From Bradyrhizobium sp. CB2312 (GTDB lineage Bacteria; Pseudomonadota; Alphaproteobacteria; Rhizobiales; Xanthobacteraceae): 64,000 nt of DNA. Below are positions 10,094 through 19,073 of the stretch, one piece after another; within the stretch, counting starts at the first letter, position 1; each line of letters begins with the position of its first letter. The stretch is from assembly GCF_029714425.1 (NCBI RefSeq), contig NZ_CP121668.1, positions 1,068,501 through 1,132,500 on the forward strand, written 5' to 3'. The notes below the pieces were generated by a model, which saw only the letters and a list, made by a program, of their open reading frames with translations, was not told where the DNA came from and made no database searches. A program made the translations under genes and the position numbers.

Positions 10094-11098
10094 ATGATGA
10101 TCGACCGTTGGACGAGGGGCGCTCTGGTTGCGATCGGTCTCTGCGCCGTGCCTGCGCCAGGCATCGCGCAGGACGATCTTGATGTCGCGCCGGACAGCCT
10201 GACGCTGCAAGTGACGACCGATCCTTCCATGATCGAGTGCCGGCGGCTGGAGACGGTGAATCCGGCCTCGCTCGCGTTCCTGCCGCTGCGCCGGACCTTC
10301 AACGACGATTTCGACGAGCATCCGCTCGCGACCGGGCGCTGGGTGCCGCATTACGCCGGCGGTGCGGCGTGGCCTGAGGCACGCTATTGGGGCGGCGACG
10401 GCTCCGACTTCAAGCGCAAGACCAGCGCCAATGGCGAGCAGCAGATCTATGTCGATCCGCGCTACGCGGGGCGCGCCGCAACGCCGCTCGGGCTCGATCC
10501 GTTCAAGGTCAAGGACGGCGTGCTGTCGATCGTCGCGCGCCGCACGCCGCCGGAATTGAAGCCGGTGCTGTTCAACAACGAGTACATCTCGGGGATCCTC
10601 ACCACGCAAGGCACGTTCGCGCAGAAGCACGGTTATTTCGAGATCCGCGCCAAGCTGCCGGTTGGCCATGCGGTGTGGCCGGCGTTCTGGATGCTGGCGG
10701 ACGACGGCGGCTGGCCGCCGGAGGTCGACGTGCTGGAAGGCCGCGGCGAGCGGCCGGGCGATCTCGTCATGACCACGCATTGGCGGATCCCCTCGACCCA
10801 GAAGATCCAGTCCTGCGGCTTCGATTTCGCGGTCGGCGATGCCTCCAGCGCGTTTCATAATTACGGCGTGCTGTGGGAGGAAGACCGGCTGATCTATTTC
10901 ATCGACCGTAGGCCGGTCTCCGACATCAAGGTGCCGATCGGCTTCGACGATCCCATGTGCATGATTGTCAATCTCGCGATCGGATCGAAATTCTTTCTCG
11001 GCGTCGGTCCCGTCGATGCGGAATCGCCCCCGAGCGTCACCTTCGAGATCGACCGGGTCTCGGTCTATCAGATCGACATGGCGCAGGCGCGGAGATAG
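10094..11098 (+). CDS. Exported glycoside hydrolase family 16 (beta-glucanase-like)
   Basis: A 334-residue secreted enzyme. The N terminus (GALVAIGLCAVPAPGIAQDD) is a Sec signal peptide with likely cleavage at GIA-Q. The catalytic GH16 motif ExDxxE is present as PEVDVLEGRG (E210, D212, E215), preceded by the substrate-cleft block KHGYFEIRAKLPVGHAVWPA. GH16 enzymes cut beta-1,3 or mixed beta-1,3-1,4 glucans and related polysaccharides. The start could be any of GTG 10091, ATG 10094 or ATG 10097; no ribosome site separates them. Only two bases separate it from the beta-glucosidase gene, so the two are almost certainly co-translated and may degrade one glucan in sequence. Confidence 0.88.
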   Translation: MMIDRWTRGALVAIGLCAVPAPGIAQDDLDVAPDSLTLQVTTDPSMIECRRLETVNPASLAFLPLRRTFNDDFDEHPLATGRWVPHYAGGAAWPEARYWGGDGSDFKRKTSANGEQQIYVDPRYAGRAATPLGLDPFKVKDGVLSIVARRTPPELKPVLFNNEYISGILTTQGTFAQKHGYFEIRAKLPVGHAVWPAFWMLADDGGWPPEVDVLEGRGERPGDLVMTTHWRIPSTQKIQSCGFDFAVGDASSAFHNYGVLWEEDRLIYFIDRRPVSDIKVPIGFDDPMCMIVNLAIGSKFFLGVGPVDAESPPSVTFEIDRVSVYQIDMAQARR

Positions 11099-11100
11099 CG

Positions 11101-12567
11101 ATGCTCGCAAAATTCTCGCGGCGCGGTTTTGCAAAGCTCGCCGGCGTCGCCGCGCTTGGCGCAGCGGCGGGTGCCAGGGGCGCGGAGAATGACGCGCCGG
11201 CGATGGACCGCCACGCGCCGGCACCGTTCCCGAAGGAGTTTCTGTGGGGCACGGCGACCTCGTCCTACCAGATCGAGGGCGCGGTCAACGAGGATGGCCG
11301 CGGCAAGTCGATCTGGGACATCTTCAGCCACACGCCCGGCAAGATCGAGGACGGCTCGACCGGCGACCGCGCCAACGAGCATTATCACCGATACAAGGAG
11401 GACGTCGCGCTGATCAAGGCGCTCGGCGTCAAGGCTTACCGTTTCTCGATCGCCTGGCCACGGGTGTTTCCCGAAGGCTCAGGCCAGCCCAATCCCAACG
11501 GGCTCGACTTCTACAACCGTCTCGTCGACGAGCTGCTCGCGAACGGCATCACACCCTACGTCACGCTCTATCACTGGGATCTGCCGCAGGCGCTGCAGGA
11601 CCGTGTCGGCGGCTGGCAGTCGAGCGACACCTCGAAGGCGTTTGCCGATTACGCCGCCTATGTTGCGGCGCGCCTGACCGATCGCGTGAAGACCATCTTC
11701 ACCGTCAACGAGGTCGGGCGCTTCGTGAATTTCGGCTATGGCTGGGGCATCGACGCGCCCGGCCTCAAGCTGCCGACGGCGCAGCTCAACCAGGCCCGCC
11801 ATCACGTCGCGCTGGGACACGGGCTTGCGGTGCAGGCGATCCGCGCCTCCGCTCGTGCCGGCACCCGCGTCGGCGCGGCCGAGAACATCGCCGCCTGCGT
11901 GCCGGCGATCGCGACGCCGGACAACATCCGCGCCGCCGAGATCGCGACGCGCGAGCTCAATGCCGGCTTTCTCGGCGTGGTGCTGGACGGCAAGTACACC
12001 GACGGCTTCCTCGCCTATGCCGGCGCGGATGCGCCAAAATTCACCCCTGAGGAGTTGAAGATCATCGGCACGCCGAACGATTTCGTCGGTCTCAACATCT
12101 ACGCGCCGCAGTTCTACGTCACCGCGTCCGAGCGCGCGCCGGGCTTCCACGTGCTGCCGTTTCCGGGCTCGTTCCCGCACATGAACTCGGAATGGCTGCG
12201 CATCGGGCCCGAAGTGATCTACTGGGCGCCGCGCCTCGCGGCAAAGATCTGGAACATCGAGAACATCTACATCAGCGAGAACGGCACCTCGTCGGAGGAC
12301 AAGATCGCCGCCGACGGCCAGGTCTACGACCTCGACCGCATCATGTTCCTGCGCAACTACCTGACCCAGATGCAGCGCGCCATCAGCGAGGGCGTGCCGA
12401 TCCGCGGCTATTTCCTCTGGAGCCTGATGGACAATTTCGAGTGGATCTTCGGCTACGGCAAGCGCTTCGGCGTCTATCGCGTCGACTTCGAGACCCAGGC
12501 GAGAGTCCCGAAGCTGAGCGCCGCGTTCTATCGGGACGTGATCGCGCGAAACGCGATCGGGGTGTGA
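11101..12567 (+). CDS. GH1 beta-glucosidase with Tat signal
   Basis: A 488-residue family 1 glycosidase. It begins MLAKFSRRGFAKLAGVAALG, a twin-arginine export signal (SRRGFAK), so the enzyme probably acts in the periplasm; most GH1 enzymes are cytoplasmic. The N-terminal GH1 signature FLWGTATSSYQIEG is intact, the acid/base Glu is E204 in FTVNEVGRF (Val replaces the usual Pro after NE), and the nucleophile is E393 in YISENGTS. Expected activity is release of glucose from beta-glucosides. The ATG at 11101 is two bases after the GH16 stop; the longer open frame from 10957 lies inside the GH16 gene and is not used. Confidence 0.9.
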   Translation: MLAKFSRRGFAKLAGVAALGAAAGARGAENDAPAMDRHAPAPFPKEFLWGTATSSYQIEGAVNEDGRGKSIWDIFSHTPGKIEDGSTGDRANEHYHRYKEDVALIKALGVKAYRFSIAWPRVFPEGSGQPNPNGLDFYNRLVDELLANGITPYVTLYHWDLPQALQDRVGGWQSSDTSKAFADYAAYVAARLTDRVKTIFTVNEVGRFVNFGYGWGIDAPGLKLPTAQLNQARHHVALGHGLAVQAIRASARAGTRVGAAENIAACVPAIATPDNIRAAEIATRELNAGFLGVVLDGKYTDGFLAYAGADAPKFTPEELKIIGTPNDFVGLNIYAPQFYVTASERAPGFHVLPFPGSFPHMNSEWLRIGPEVIYWAPRLAAKIWNIENIYISENGTSSEDKIAADGQVYDLDRIMFLRNYLTQMQRAISEGVPIRGYFLWSLMDNFEWIFGYGKRFGVYRVDFETQARVPKLSAAFYRDVIARNAIGV

Positions 12568-12714
12568 GCCGAGGACGCGTGCTGCATTCTGACGCGGCGC
12601 GGGCATCCCGGCCGCTCTGTTGCAATAGAAACAAAGGTCCAGCGATCGGAAACATTCCCGTAGTGCGGCCCACGCACAGAAGGGCGGTGAAGCAAAACCA
12701 CCAAGGGAATGAAC

Positions 12715-14058
12715 ATGAACCGTCATTTTGGGCAGCGCGCGGTCGTCATCGGAGCGGGGATGGGCGGATTGTCTGTCGCCGGAGCGCTTTCCTCCGCATT
12801 CAAGGAGGTCATCATTCTCGAACGCGACACGCTGCCGGCCTCGGTCATGTCCCGTGCCGGCGTTCCCCAGGATCGGCATCCGCATCTTCTTCTGGCCGGC
12901 GGGCTCCAGGCGCTCGACTCGCTCTTCCCCGGATACGCGCAGGATCTTGCCGCGGCTGGTGCCGTTCCTGTGAACGTCTTTAAAGACGTCCACTACGAGC
13001 GGCCGGATGTCGGCGCTCTGCCGCGGCGCGATTGCGGGACGTCGCTGCTGTGCGCCTCGCGGCCGCTGATCGAGCACACCTTGCGCCGAAAGGTCGTCGC
13101 GATCGCCAATGTGACGTTGCAATCGCAAAGCCGCGTGACGGAGATTGTGCCGGCTGCGATCCGGCCGATGGTCAAGTTCGAGACCGACGCAGGCGTTGGT
13201 GCCGCGATCGAGGCGGATCTCGTGATCGACGCATCCGGCCGCGGCGCGCCGACCCTTGGCCTGCTCGATGCGCTTGGCTGGGAAAAGCCGCAGGAAACCG
13301 TCGTGGGCGTCGACATCAGCTACACCACCGCGGTTCTCAGGGCTGCGCCGACCTCGTTCAACTGGCTCAATCTCGTCACCTTGCCCGATCCGGCCATCTC
13401 GGCGACAGCCGGGTTGATCATTCCGCTCGAAGGCGGGCGCTGGTTTGCAACAATTTCCCAGCACGGTGCGACGGATCACCCGGAGACCTGGGAGGAGTTT
13501 CTCGCCGTTGCGCGCCAGTTGAACACGCCTGCGATCTACAATGCGATCTACAAGCTGTTGCCGCCCGGTGGCCTCCGGCATTTCGTGCTTGATGCGAGCC
13601 GCTGGCGGCATTTCGAACGGCTCGAGCGGTTGCCGCACGGGATTCTTCCGGTGGCGGACTCGCTGTGCCGGTTCAATCCGGTCTACGGCCAGGGCATGAC
13701 GGTCGCGGCGCGCGAGGCAAAGCTGCTGCACGACATCCTGGGGCGCGTGGCCGGGGAGGAGGATCCGATCGAGGCGCTCCAGGCTGCGTTCATGTCCGAA
13801 GTGGGTACGCTGCTTCAGGCGCCCTGGAACATGGGCGTGAACGCCGATTTCGCCTATCCCACCACGCGCGGCGAGCGCCCGGAGCGTTACGAGGAAAGCC
13901 GGCAGTTCGAGGCCGCTCTATTCCGGGCCGCTGTGGCCGATCCGGTGGTTCAGCGGGCGTTCTCCGATGTCGTGCAACTCATGGAGCCGTTCGACCTGCT
14001 CAACCAGCCCGATATCCGGCAGCGAATCGAGTCTCATTCCCTTGCGCAGAGCGCCTGA
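12715..14058 (+). CDS. FAD-dependent monooxygenase/epoxidase-like oxidoreductase
   Basis: A 447-residue flavoprotein. The Rossmann motif AVVIGAGMGGLSVAGALS (residues 9-26) with the acidic end of strand 2 (ILERD) binds FAD, and RFNPVYGQGMTVAAREA near residue 320 is the second FAD site seen in aromatic hydroxylases and polyether epoxidases of the PHBH-like group. Substrate unknown. The ribosome site AAGGG at 12703-12707 is only one base from the ATG at 12709 but seven from the ATG at 12715, so I chose 12715. It stands alone and is closed by a strong intrinsic terminator at 14073. Confidence 0.8.
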   Translation: MNRHFGQRAVVIGAGMGGLSVAGALSSAFKEVIILERDTLPASVMSRAGVPQDRHPHLLLAGGLQALDSLFPGYAQDLAAAGAVPVNVFKDVHYERPDVGALPRRDCGTSLLCASRPLIEHTLRRKVVAIANVTLQSQSRVTEIVPAAIRPMVKFETDAGVGAAIEADLVIDASGRGAPTLGLLDALGWEKPQETVVGVDISYTTAVLRAAPTSFNWLNLVTLPDPAISATAGLIIPLEGGRWFATISQHGATDHPETWEEFLAVARQLNTPAIYNAIYKLLPPGGLRHFVLDASRWRHFERLERLPHGILPVADSLCRFNPVYGQGMTVAAREAKLLHDILGRVAGEEDPIEALQAAFMSEVGTLLQAPWNMGVNADFAYPTTRGERPERYEESRQFEAALFRAAVADPVVQRAFSDVVQLMEPFDLLNQPDIRQRIESHSLAQSA

Positions 14059-14072
14059 CGTTCGATGAGACG

Positions 14073-14104
14073 AAGACCCGTCGGCAAGCCGGCGGGTCTT
14101 TTGC
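14073..14104 (+). terminator. Intrinsic terminator after the FAD monooxygenase gene
   Basis: The sequence AAGACCCGTCGG, a CAAG loop and CCGGCGGGTCTT forms a 12-bp stem with one G-T pair, followed by TTTTGCTTTT. It sits 15 bp after the stop codon, between convergent genes. Confidence 0.9.
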
Positions 14105-14158
14105 TTTTGAGGTCGGCAGATCGCACGAATGGCCGGACGTGGTGGACGCTGTATCGGC

Positions 14159-14716
14159 CTACGGATCCAGCTCCGTATCCCAGTAGAGATAGTCCAGCCA
14201 GCTGTCGTGCAGATAGTTCGGCGGGAACAGGCGGCCGTTGCGGTGGAGCTGGTGCACGGTCGGGGCGAACGCGCTTTGGCGCGGAAACATCCTGGCTTGC
14301 GCCGGGGTGAGATTGCCCTTGCGAAGGTTACAGGGCGAGCACGCCGCGACCACGTTCTCCCAGGTGGTCTGGCCGCCTTTGCTGCGCGGGATGATGTGAT
14401 CGAAAGTGAGGTCTTCGGGCGAGCCGCAATATTGGCAGGCGAAACGATCGCGCAGGAAGACGTTGAAACGGGTGAAGGCGGGATGGGTGGTCGGCTTGAC
14501 GAAGGATTTGAGCGAGACGACGCTGGGCAGCTGCATTTGCAGCGTGGGACTTCGAACCGCCTGATCGTAATGCGCGACGATGTTGACGCGGTCGAGGAAC
14601 ACCGCCTTGATCGCGTCTTGCCACGACCACAGAGACAGTGGGTAGTAACTCAGCGGCCGGAAGTCCGCATTCAGGACCAGCACCGGCCAACTGCCTTGCG
14701 AGACATGTGCGTTCAA
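14159..14716 (-). CDS. HNH endonuclease family protein
   Basis: A 185-residue protein with a single HNH nuclease domain in the second half: CQYCGS and CSPCN are two zinc-binding CxxC pairs, and between them DHIIPRSKGGQTTWENVVAA carries the catalytic His (DHI) and the Asn of the motif. The N-terminal half (VLVLNADFRPLSYYPLSLWS) is a conserved extension found in a widespread alphaproteobacterial group of this size. The biological role is not established; nothing nearby suggests a restriction or mobile context. Confidence 0.87.
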   Translation of the reverse strand: MNAHVSQGSWPVLVLNADFRPLSYYPLSLWSWQDAIKAVFLDRVNIVAHYDQAVRSPTLQMQLPSVVSLKSFVKPTTHPAFTRFNVFLRDRFACQYCGSPEDLTFDHIIPRSKGGQTTWENVVAACSPCNLRKGNLTPAQARMFPRQSAFAPTVHQLHRNGRLFPPNYLHDSWLDYLYWDTELDP

Positions 14717-14921
14717 GTAACGCTCCCGGCCTCCAATGTACGCTGCGAAGCAGCATGTACTGACATACTACATGCAGCGTGACGGGATTGTGAAGCCCGT
14801 TGAGCGACTTATTCAGGCGCAAGCAATGCGGCGGCGGGGTGGCAAGCGCTCAAAAACGCCGCGATTCGGGGAGCGGTCATGCGAGGCCGGCCCGGAACCC
14901 CTGATGCGGCTCGCCGACGCC

Positions 14922-15899
14922 TCATTCCCGCACCCGCTCCAGCTTCTGCAGGCAACGCGTGGCGCCTACTACGGCCGGCATCTCCTCGTCCGGAAAGCTG
15001 GTTTTCCAGTTGGTGACGCCGACCTCGCCGACATAGATGTCGCCCCTCGAATCCAGCGCGATGCCGTGCGGGGCCAGGAATTTTCCGCTGGCAACGCCCG
15101 GGCCTTGCTCGCCGCCGAGGCGCGCGATGCGCTTGCCCTGCGCGTCGACGATCGACAGCCGCGGGCCGAGATTTGGCACATTGCGGTTGATGTCGAGGCC
15201 GGGGCCGAGCTCGCCGATGACGAAGGTCGGACTCTTGGCGCCGCCGCAGCAGCACAGCGCGCAGGGCCGGTGCAAATTGTTCCACTGCGTCTCGTACTCG
15301 CCCTCGCCGTTGAACACCTGCACGCGGTGGTTTTCGCGGTCGGCGACATAGACCCAGCCGTCGGCATCGGTCGCGATGTTGTGCACGATGTTGAACTGGC
15401 CGGGATCGGTGCCGGGCTCGCCCCAGCTCTTGATCAGCTTGCCATCGGGCGTGAACTTGTGGACGCGCGCATTGCCATAACCGTCGGAGACGTAGATCTC
15501 GCCTTTCGGCGACAGTGCGGTGTGAGTGCAGCGGTGAAACGGCTCTCCGCTCATGAACGGCGCCGGCTTTGCGGGGATGCCGATCGTCAGCAGCACCTTG
15601 CCGTCGGTCGTGCATTTGCGCACGGTGTGGTCGCCGTCGTCGGTGCAATACAGATTGTCGTCGGCGTCGATATGCAGGCCGTGCGCGCGGGAGAACAGGC
15701 CCTCGCCAAAACTCCGAAGGAAATTGCCCTCGCGGTCGAGCACCACCATCGGATGGGCGCCGCGGTTGAAGACGTAGACGCGGTCCTTGCTGTCGACCGC
15801 GACCGAGGCCACGTCGGTCAGCTGCCAGCCGTCGGGCAGCTTCGCGAAATTGTCGACGACGCGGTAGCGGTGCTCGCCGGTGCCGAGAATGGCTGGCAT
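14922..15899 (-). CDS. NHL-repeat beta-propeller protein (peptidyl-hydroxyglycine lyase-like)
   Basis: A 325-residue protein built of NHL-type blades: VASVAVDSKDRVYVFNRG, GLHIDADDNLYCTDDGDHTV, ALSPKGEIYVSDGYGNARV, NIATDADGWVYVADRENHRV and GIALDSRGDIYVGEVGVTN each show the D-x-x-x-x-hydrophobic-V pattern. The fold resembles peptidylamidoglycolate lyase and gluconolactonase-like propellers. An unusual cysteine cluster (CALCCCGG) interrupts it. The ATG ending at 15899 has AAGGG upstream. There is no signal peptide. It is the last gene of the leftward block under the LysR gene at 22995, separated from the flavin monooxygenase by 136 bp containing a palindromic repeat. Function unknown. Confidence 0.75.
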   Translation of the reverse strand: MPAILGTGEHRYRVVDNFAKLPDGWQLTDVASVAVDSKDRVYVFNRGAHPMVVLDREGNFLRSFGEGLFSRAHGLHIDADDNLYCTDDGDHTVRKCTTDGKVLLTIGIPAKPAPFMSGEPFHRCTHTALSPKGEIYVSDGYGNARVHKFTPDGKLIKSWGEPGTDPGQFNIVHNIATDADGWVYVADRENHRVQVFNGEGEYETQWNNLHRPCALCCCGGAKSPTFVIGELGPGLDINRNVPNLGPRLSIVDAQGKRIARLGGEQGPGVASGKFLAPHGIALDSRGDIYVGEVGVTNWKTSFPDEEMPAVVGATRCLQKLERVRE

Positions 15900-15948
15900 G
15901 GGTGTCCCTTCCTCTCGCTGTCTCTGTCGTGCTCGTCTGCATCCGCGT

Positions 15949-16028
15949 CGTCATTGCGAGCGCAGCGAAGCAATCCAGAGTATCTCCGCGGTGGGATTCT
16001 GGATTGCTTCGCTACGCTCGCAATGACG
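15949..16028. repeat. Palindromic intergenic repeat, family A
   Basis: About 80 bp whose ends are inverted copies: CGTCATTGCGAGCG at the left and CGCTCGCAATGACG at the right, with AGCGAAGCAATCCAGA mirrored by TCTGGATTGCTTCGCT inside. Other copies are at 37070 and 52839. Confidence 0.9.
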
Positions 16029-16035
16029 GTGCTGC

Positions 16036-17811
16036 TCAAGCCGTGCCGACCTCACGCGCCAAAATCCCTTCCTCGATCGCCTTGATCTGGAGCGCAAGAA
16101 ATTTCGAGTTGATGCGGCACTGCGCGAGGCTGCCGGCGATGAACCACAGCCCGGGCTGCTTGGTGCGCGCATACATGTTGCGCAATTCAAAGCCATCGCC
16201 AAAGCCCCAGACCGGGCCGACGCGGTCGGCGACCGCATCGCCGAACAGTTTTTGCACGAGGTACTCCTGCGGCTTGTAGCCGGTTGAGAGCACGATGAGA
16301 TCGGCGGCAATCATCGTGCCGTCCTTCAACTGCGCGCCGCCGGCCGTAAAGCCCTCGATGTCGTCGAACTGCTTCAGCTTGATCGCGCCCTCGACGATCA
16401 GGTTGGAGCAGCCGACGTTGAAGTAATAGCCGCCGCCGCGGGTGAGGTATTTGAACTGCCAGCCGGTGCCGGCCTCGCCGAAGTCGAGCTTGAAGCCGAC
16501 GCGGGCAAGACCGTCGAGCAGCTCTTTGTCGAGCCGCTTCGACTGCTCGGTCAGCATCACATGGGTCTTCTTCGCGAGCGGCGTCGGCATCGAGGCCGCG
16601 ATCAGGTCGTTGTCCTCGAGCGTGCCTTCATTGTAGGTCGCATAAGCCAGCTGTGCCGACGGCTCGATATTGGTGACGAGTGTGGGCGAGCGCTGCACCA
16701 GCGTCACATCGGCGCCGCTGGAATGAAGATCCTGCGCGATGTCGTGGCCGCTGTTGCCGGTGCCGATGACGATGGCGCGCTTGCCGGTCCAGTTCTCGCC
16801 GTCCTCGTAGCGGCTGGAATGCAGCAGCGTGCCCCTGAAATTATCGAGGGTCGGAATGTCAGGGATATTGGCGATGCCGCTGACGCCGGTCGCCGTGATC
16901 ACGTGGCGTGGATGCATGGTGCGCTTGCTGCCATCGGCGCGCCGCAGCGTCACCGTCCAGTGGCCCTCCGGCTCGTCATAGGCGCCGCCCTCGAATTCGG
17001 TGGCGGTCCAGAAATTCAGCTCCATCGCATCGACGTAAGCTTCGAACCAGTTGGCAAGCTTGTCCTTGGGGATATAGACCGGCCAGTTCGGCGGGAACGG
17101 CATGTAGGGCATATGATTGACCTGCACCTGATTGTGCAGGGTCAGCGCGTGATAGCGCTTGCGCCAATTGTCGCCGATGCGCGACCCGCGATCGACGATC
17201 AGCGTGTCGATCTTGAGCTGCTTCAGCCGTGCCGCGATCGCAAGCCCGGCCTGGCCGCCGCCGACCACCAGCACGGTCGGATCGCGGTCCGCATAGTCGC
17301 GCGAGGCGTTGCGCTGGTCGAGCCAGTTCGGTCCGCGAAAATCGCGCGAATAGGCCTGGCCGCGCGGCCGTGAGGTGCCGAGCTGTTCCTCAAATCCCCT
17401 GAGCTCGTCGAGCGCGGTGAGCAGCGTCCACGCCTTCAGGCGATCGCCGTCGGAGGCATCGAGCACGAGCCGCACGATGCCGCTGCCGCGGCCGAGCGCG
17501 GTCTCGAAATTGAAGATGGCTTCGATGTTGTTGGTGCCGGCGCGCATCACCCAGCGCGGCGCCGCGCGGTTCGGCGCGATTTTGAAGTTGCTGGGAGCCG
17601 CCTTGGCCGCGAGCACGGTCAGAGATTGCGCAACTGCATCGCGTCCAGCGATCGTCTGCAGGTTCCAGCTCAGCGCCAGCACATCGCGCCAGAAACACTC
17701 GGCAACGAAGAAGCGGTCGAGCGCTCCGCGATCCGGCGTTCCCAGCGTGCGCTCGAATTCGTCGAGCCAGGCTTGCGCGGAGGCAGCAATATCCTTCGTA
17801 CGATCCAGCAT
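16036..17811 (-). CDS. Flavin-containing monooxygenase with N-terminal NTF2-like domain
   Basis: A 591-residue two-domain enzyme. Residues 1 to about 150 look like a SnoaL/NTF2-type cup (ECFWRDVLALSWNLQTIAG). The rest is an FAD/NADPH monooxygenase: VLVVGGGQAGLAIAARLK is the FAD Rossmann motif, GTLLHSSRYEDGENWTGKR covers the FMO-type signature, and AIVIGTGNSGHDIAQDLH is the NADPH Rossmann motif. Such enzymes oxygenate ketones, amines or sulfides, including Baeyer-Villiger reactions. GAGG precedes the start. It lies between the DUF2855 and NHL genes on the same strand and is probably co-expressed with them. Confidence 0.85.
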   Translation of the reverse strand: MLDRTKDIAASAQAWLDEFERTLGTPDRGALDRFFVAECFWRDVLALSWNLQTIAGRDAVAQSLTVLAAKAAPSNFKIAPNRAAPRWVMRAGTNNIEAIFNFETALGRGSGIVRLVLDASDGDRLKAWTLLTALDELRGFEEQLGTSRPRGQAYSRDFRGPNWLDQRNASRDYADRDPTVLVVGGGQAGLAIAARLKQLKIDTLIVDRGSRIGDNWRKRYHALTLHNQVQVNHMPYMPFPPNWPVYIPKDKLANWFEAYVDAMELNFWTATEFEGGAYDEPEGHWTVTLRRADGSKRTMHPRHVITATGVSGIANIPDIPTLDNFRGTLLHSSRYEDGENWTGKRAIVIGTGNSGHDIAQDLHSSGADVTLVQRSPTLVTNIEPSAQLAYATYNEGTLEDNDLIAASMPTPLAKKTHVMLTEQSKRLDKELLDGLARVGFKLDFGEAGTGWQFKYLTRGGGYYFNVGCSNLIVEGAIKLKQFDDIEGFTAGGAQLKDGTMIAADLIVLSTGYKPQEYLVQKLFGDAVADRVGPVWGFGDGFELRNMYARTKQPGLWFIAGSLAQCRINSKFLALQIKAIEEGILAREVGTA

Positions 17812-17886
17812 GCGCGACCTCGTGGCCGTCTTTGGCGTTTCCCTCGAGAGGAACGCTATACCGGATCAGCCGATGCCAAAAGCGAT

Positions 17887-18972
17887 TTACCCGAGCAGCG
17901 AGAGCATGTGGCCCTGCTCGGGCGGAATGCGCCCCTTCAGCGTGTCGAGATAGACCTGCCGCACGGCGTCCGGACCGCGGCTCTCGGTCACGGTCAGGCG
18001 CCGGTCGAGCGTCGGTGCGAAGCCCGCCCAGGCCCGGCTAAACCGCCGCTCGATGCCGCCCGGGCCCCAGTCCTTGGCGCGTTTGCGGATCGTCTCGGGC
18101 GCGGAGAACCAGCGCGGCTTGGCACCGGGCAGAGCGGCTTCCTCGGCATCGTTGGCGCGGTGCGTCAAGCCGACGCGCATCGAGCATTTCATCTGGTCGC
18201 CAAAATGCCGGTGCAGTTCGGCGCGCAGCGCGCTGTTGCCGGCCATGTCGATGAAGGCGACCGGCGCGTCTGAGGGCAGCGATGTCACGCGGTCATAGGT
18301 GACGATCTCGTCATAGCAGCCGAGCGAGGTGACGAAAGCGGCATTGCCCGATGAGGTCAGCCCGATCACCTTGCGGCCTCGCGCATGCAGGAGATGCGCG
18401 AGCCCGAACGCGGTCTTGCTCGATGCGCTCGAGAGCAGCACGGTGCGCGCGCCAAAATCGTCGTTCTCGGCGAGAAAATCGTCGACCAGGAACGACAGCA
18501 TGAATAGCGGCCGCAGCAGCGCCTGGTAGTCGCCTTGCTTGCCTGCATAGGCGGGATCGCCGCTGACGCGCGCATAGGCGTTGTAGACGGGCGCGACATT
18601 CTGCCGGTGCGCGGCACCGTCGCGCAGGCCGCGCTTGCTGACGTCGGCAGCTTCGATGACGAGATGCGTCGCCATCGGGAAATAGCCGAACAGGCGCTCG
18701 CCGACCGGCACGTTCGGATGCCGCGAGGCGATCACATCGCCGAAGCCCCACACCGGAATATTGCCAAAACCCTTTGGCGCGGGAAACAGCTCCCAATATT
18801 TCACGGTGTCGCCGAGCACGGCATAGGTGGTGTTGTTGGCAGTGAAGGCGAAGCGGTCGACCTTCACCAGCAGCGCATCGTCCGGCAGCGCGTCGGCTGC
18901 GGGAAGCGTCGTTGAGATCGTCTTGCAGTTTTCGAAATCGTCCCGTGCGACGATGAAGTCGGAGGCTGTCAT
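17887..18972 (-). CDS. DUF2855 family protein (MDR-like)
   Basis: A 361-residue protein of the DUF2855 family. The N-terminal region (ALLVKVDRFAFTANNTTYAV) and the central Rossmann-like segment (RTVLLSSASSKTAFGLAHLL, RKVIGLTSSGNAAFVTSLGC) resemble the medium-chain dehydrogenase/reductase fold but without zinc ligands. The activity is unproven. It lies 75 bp upstream of the flavin monooxygenase gene and 101 bp downstream of the acyl-CoA ligase gene, all leftward, consistent with a role in one catabolic pathway. Confidence 0.8.
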   Translation of the reverse strand: MTASDFIVARDDFENCKTISTTLPAADALPDDALLVKVDRFAFTANNTTYAVLGDTVKYWELFPAPKGFGNIPVWGFGDVIASRHPNVPVGERLFGYFPMATHLVIEAADVSKRGLRDGAAHRQNVAPVYNAYARVSGDPAYAGKQGDYQALLRPLFMLSFLVDDFLAENDDFGARTVLLSSASSKTAFGLAHLLHARGRKVIGLTSSGNAAFVTSLGCYDEIVTYDRVTSLPSDAPVAFIDMAGNSALRAELHRHFGDQMKCSMRVGLTHRANDAEEAALPGAKPRWFSAPETIRKRAKDWGPGGIERRFSRAWAGFAPTLDRRLTVTESRGPDAVRQVYLDTLKGRIPPEQGHMLSLLG

Positions 18973-19073
18973 GATGTCGATCCCGGCTCATGCCCGTCCC
19001 GGGATCTCAATCGACCACGCGTGCGGGATTTGCAACAGCAACATAGTTTTAAATGCTGTTCGCTCGCCTCCCG

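Noticed and set aside
11479..13731. 750-codon minus-strand frame opposite the GH1 and FAD genes
   Set aside because: It is a shadow frame of high-GC coding DNA, rich in Arg, His and Asp, while the plus strand encodes two well-recognised enzymes.
14809..15954. 381-codon minus-strand frame overlapping the NHL gene in another frame
   Set aside because: Its product is Arg-rich low complexity, while the other minus frame shows repeated NHL blades.
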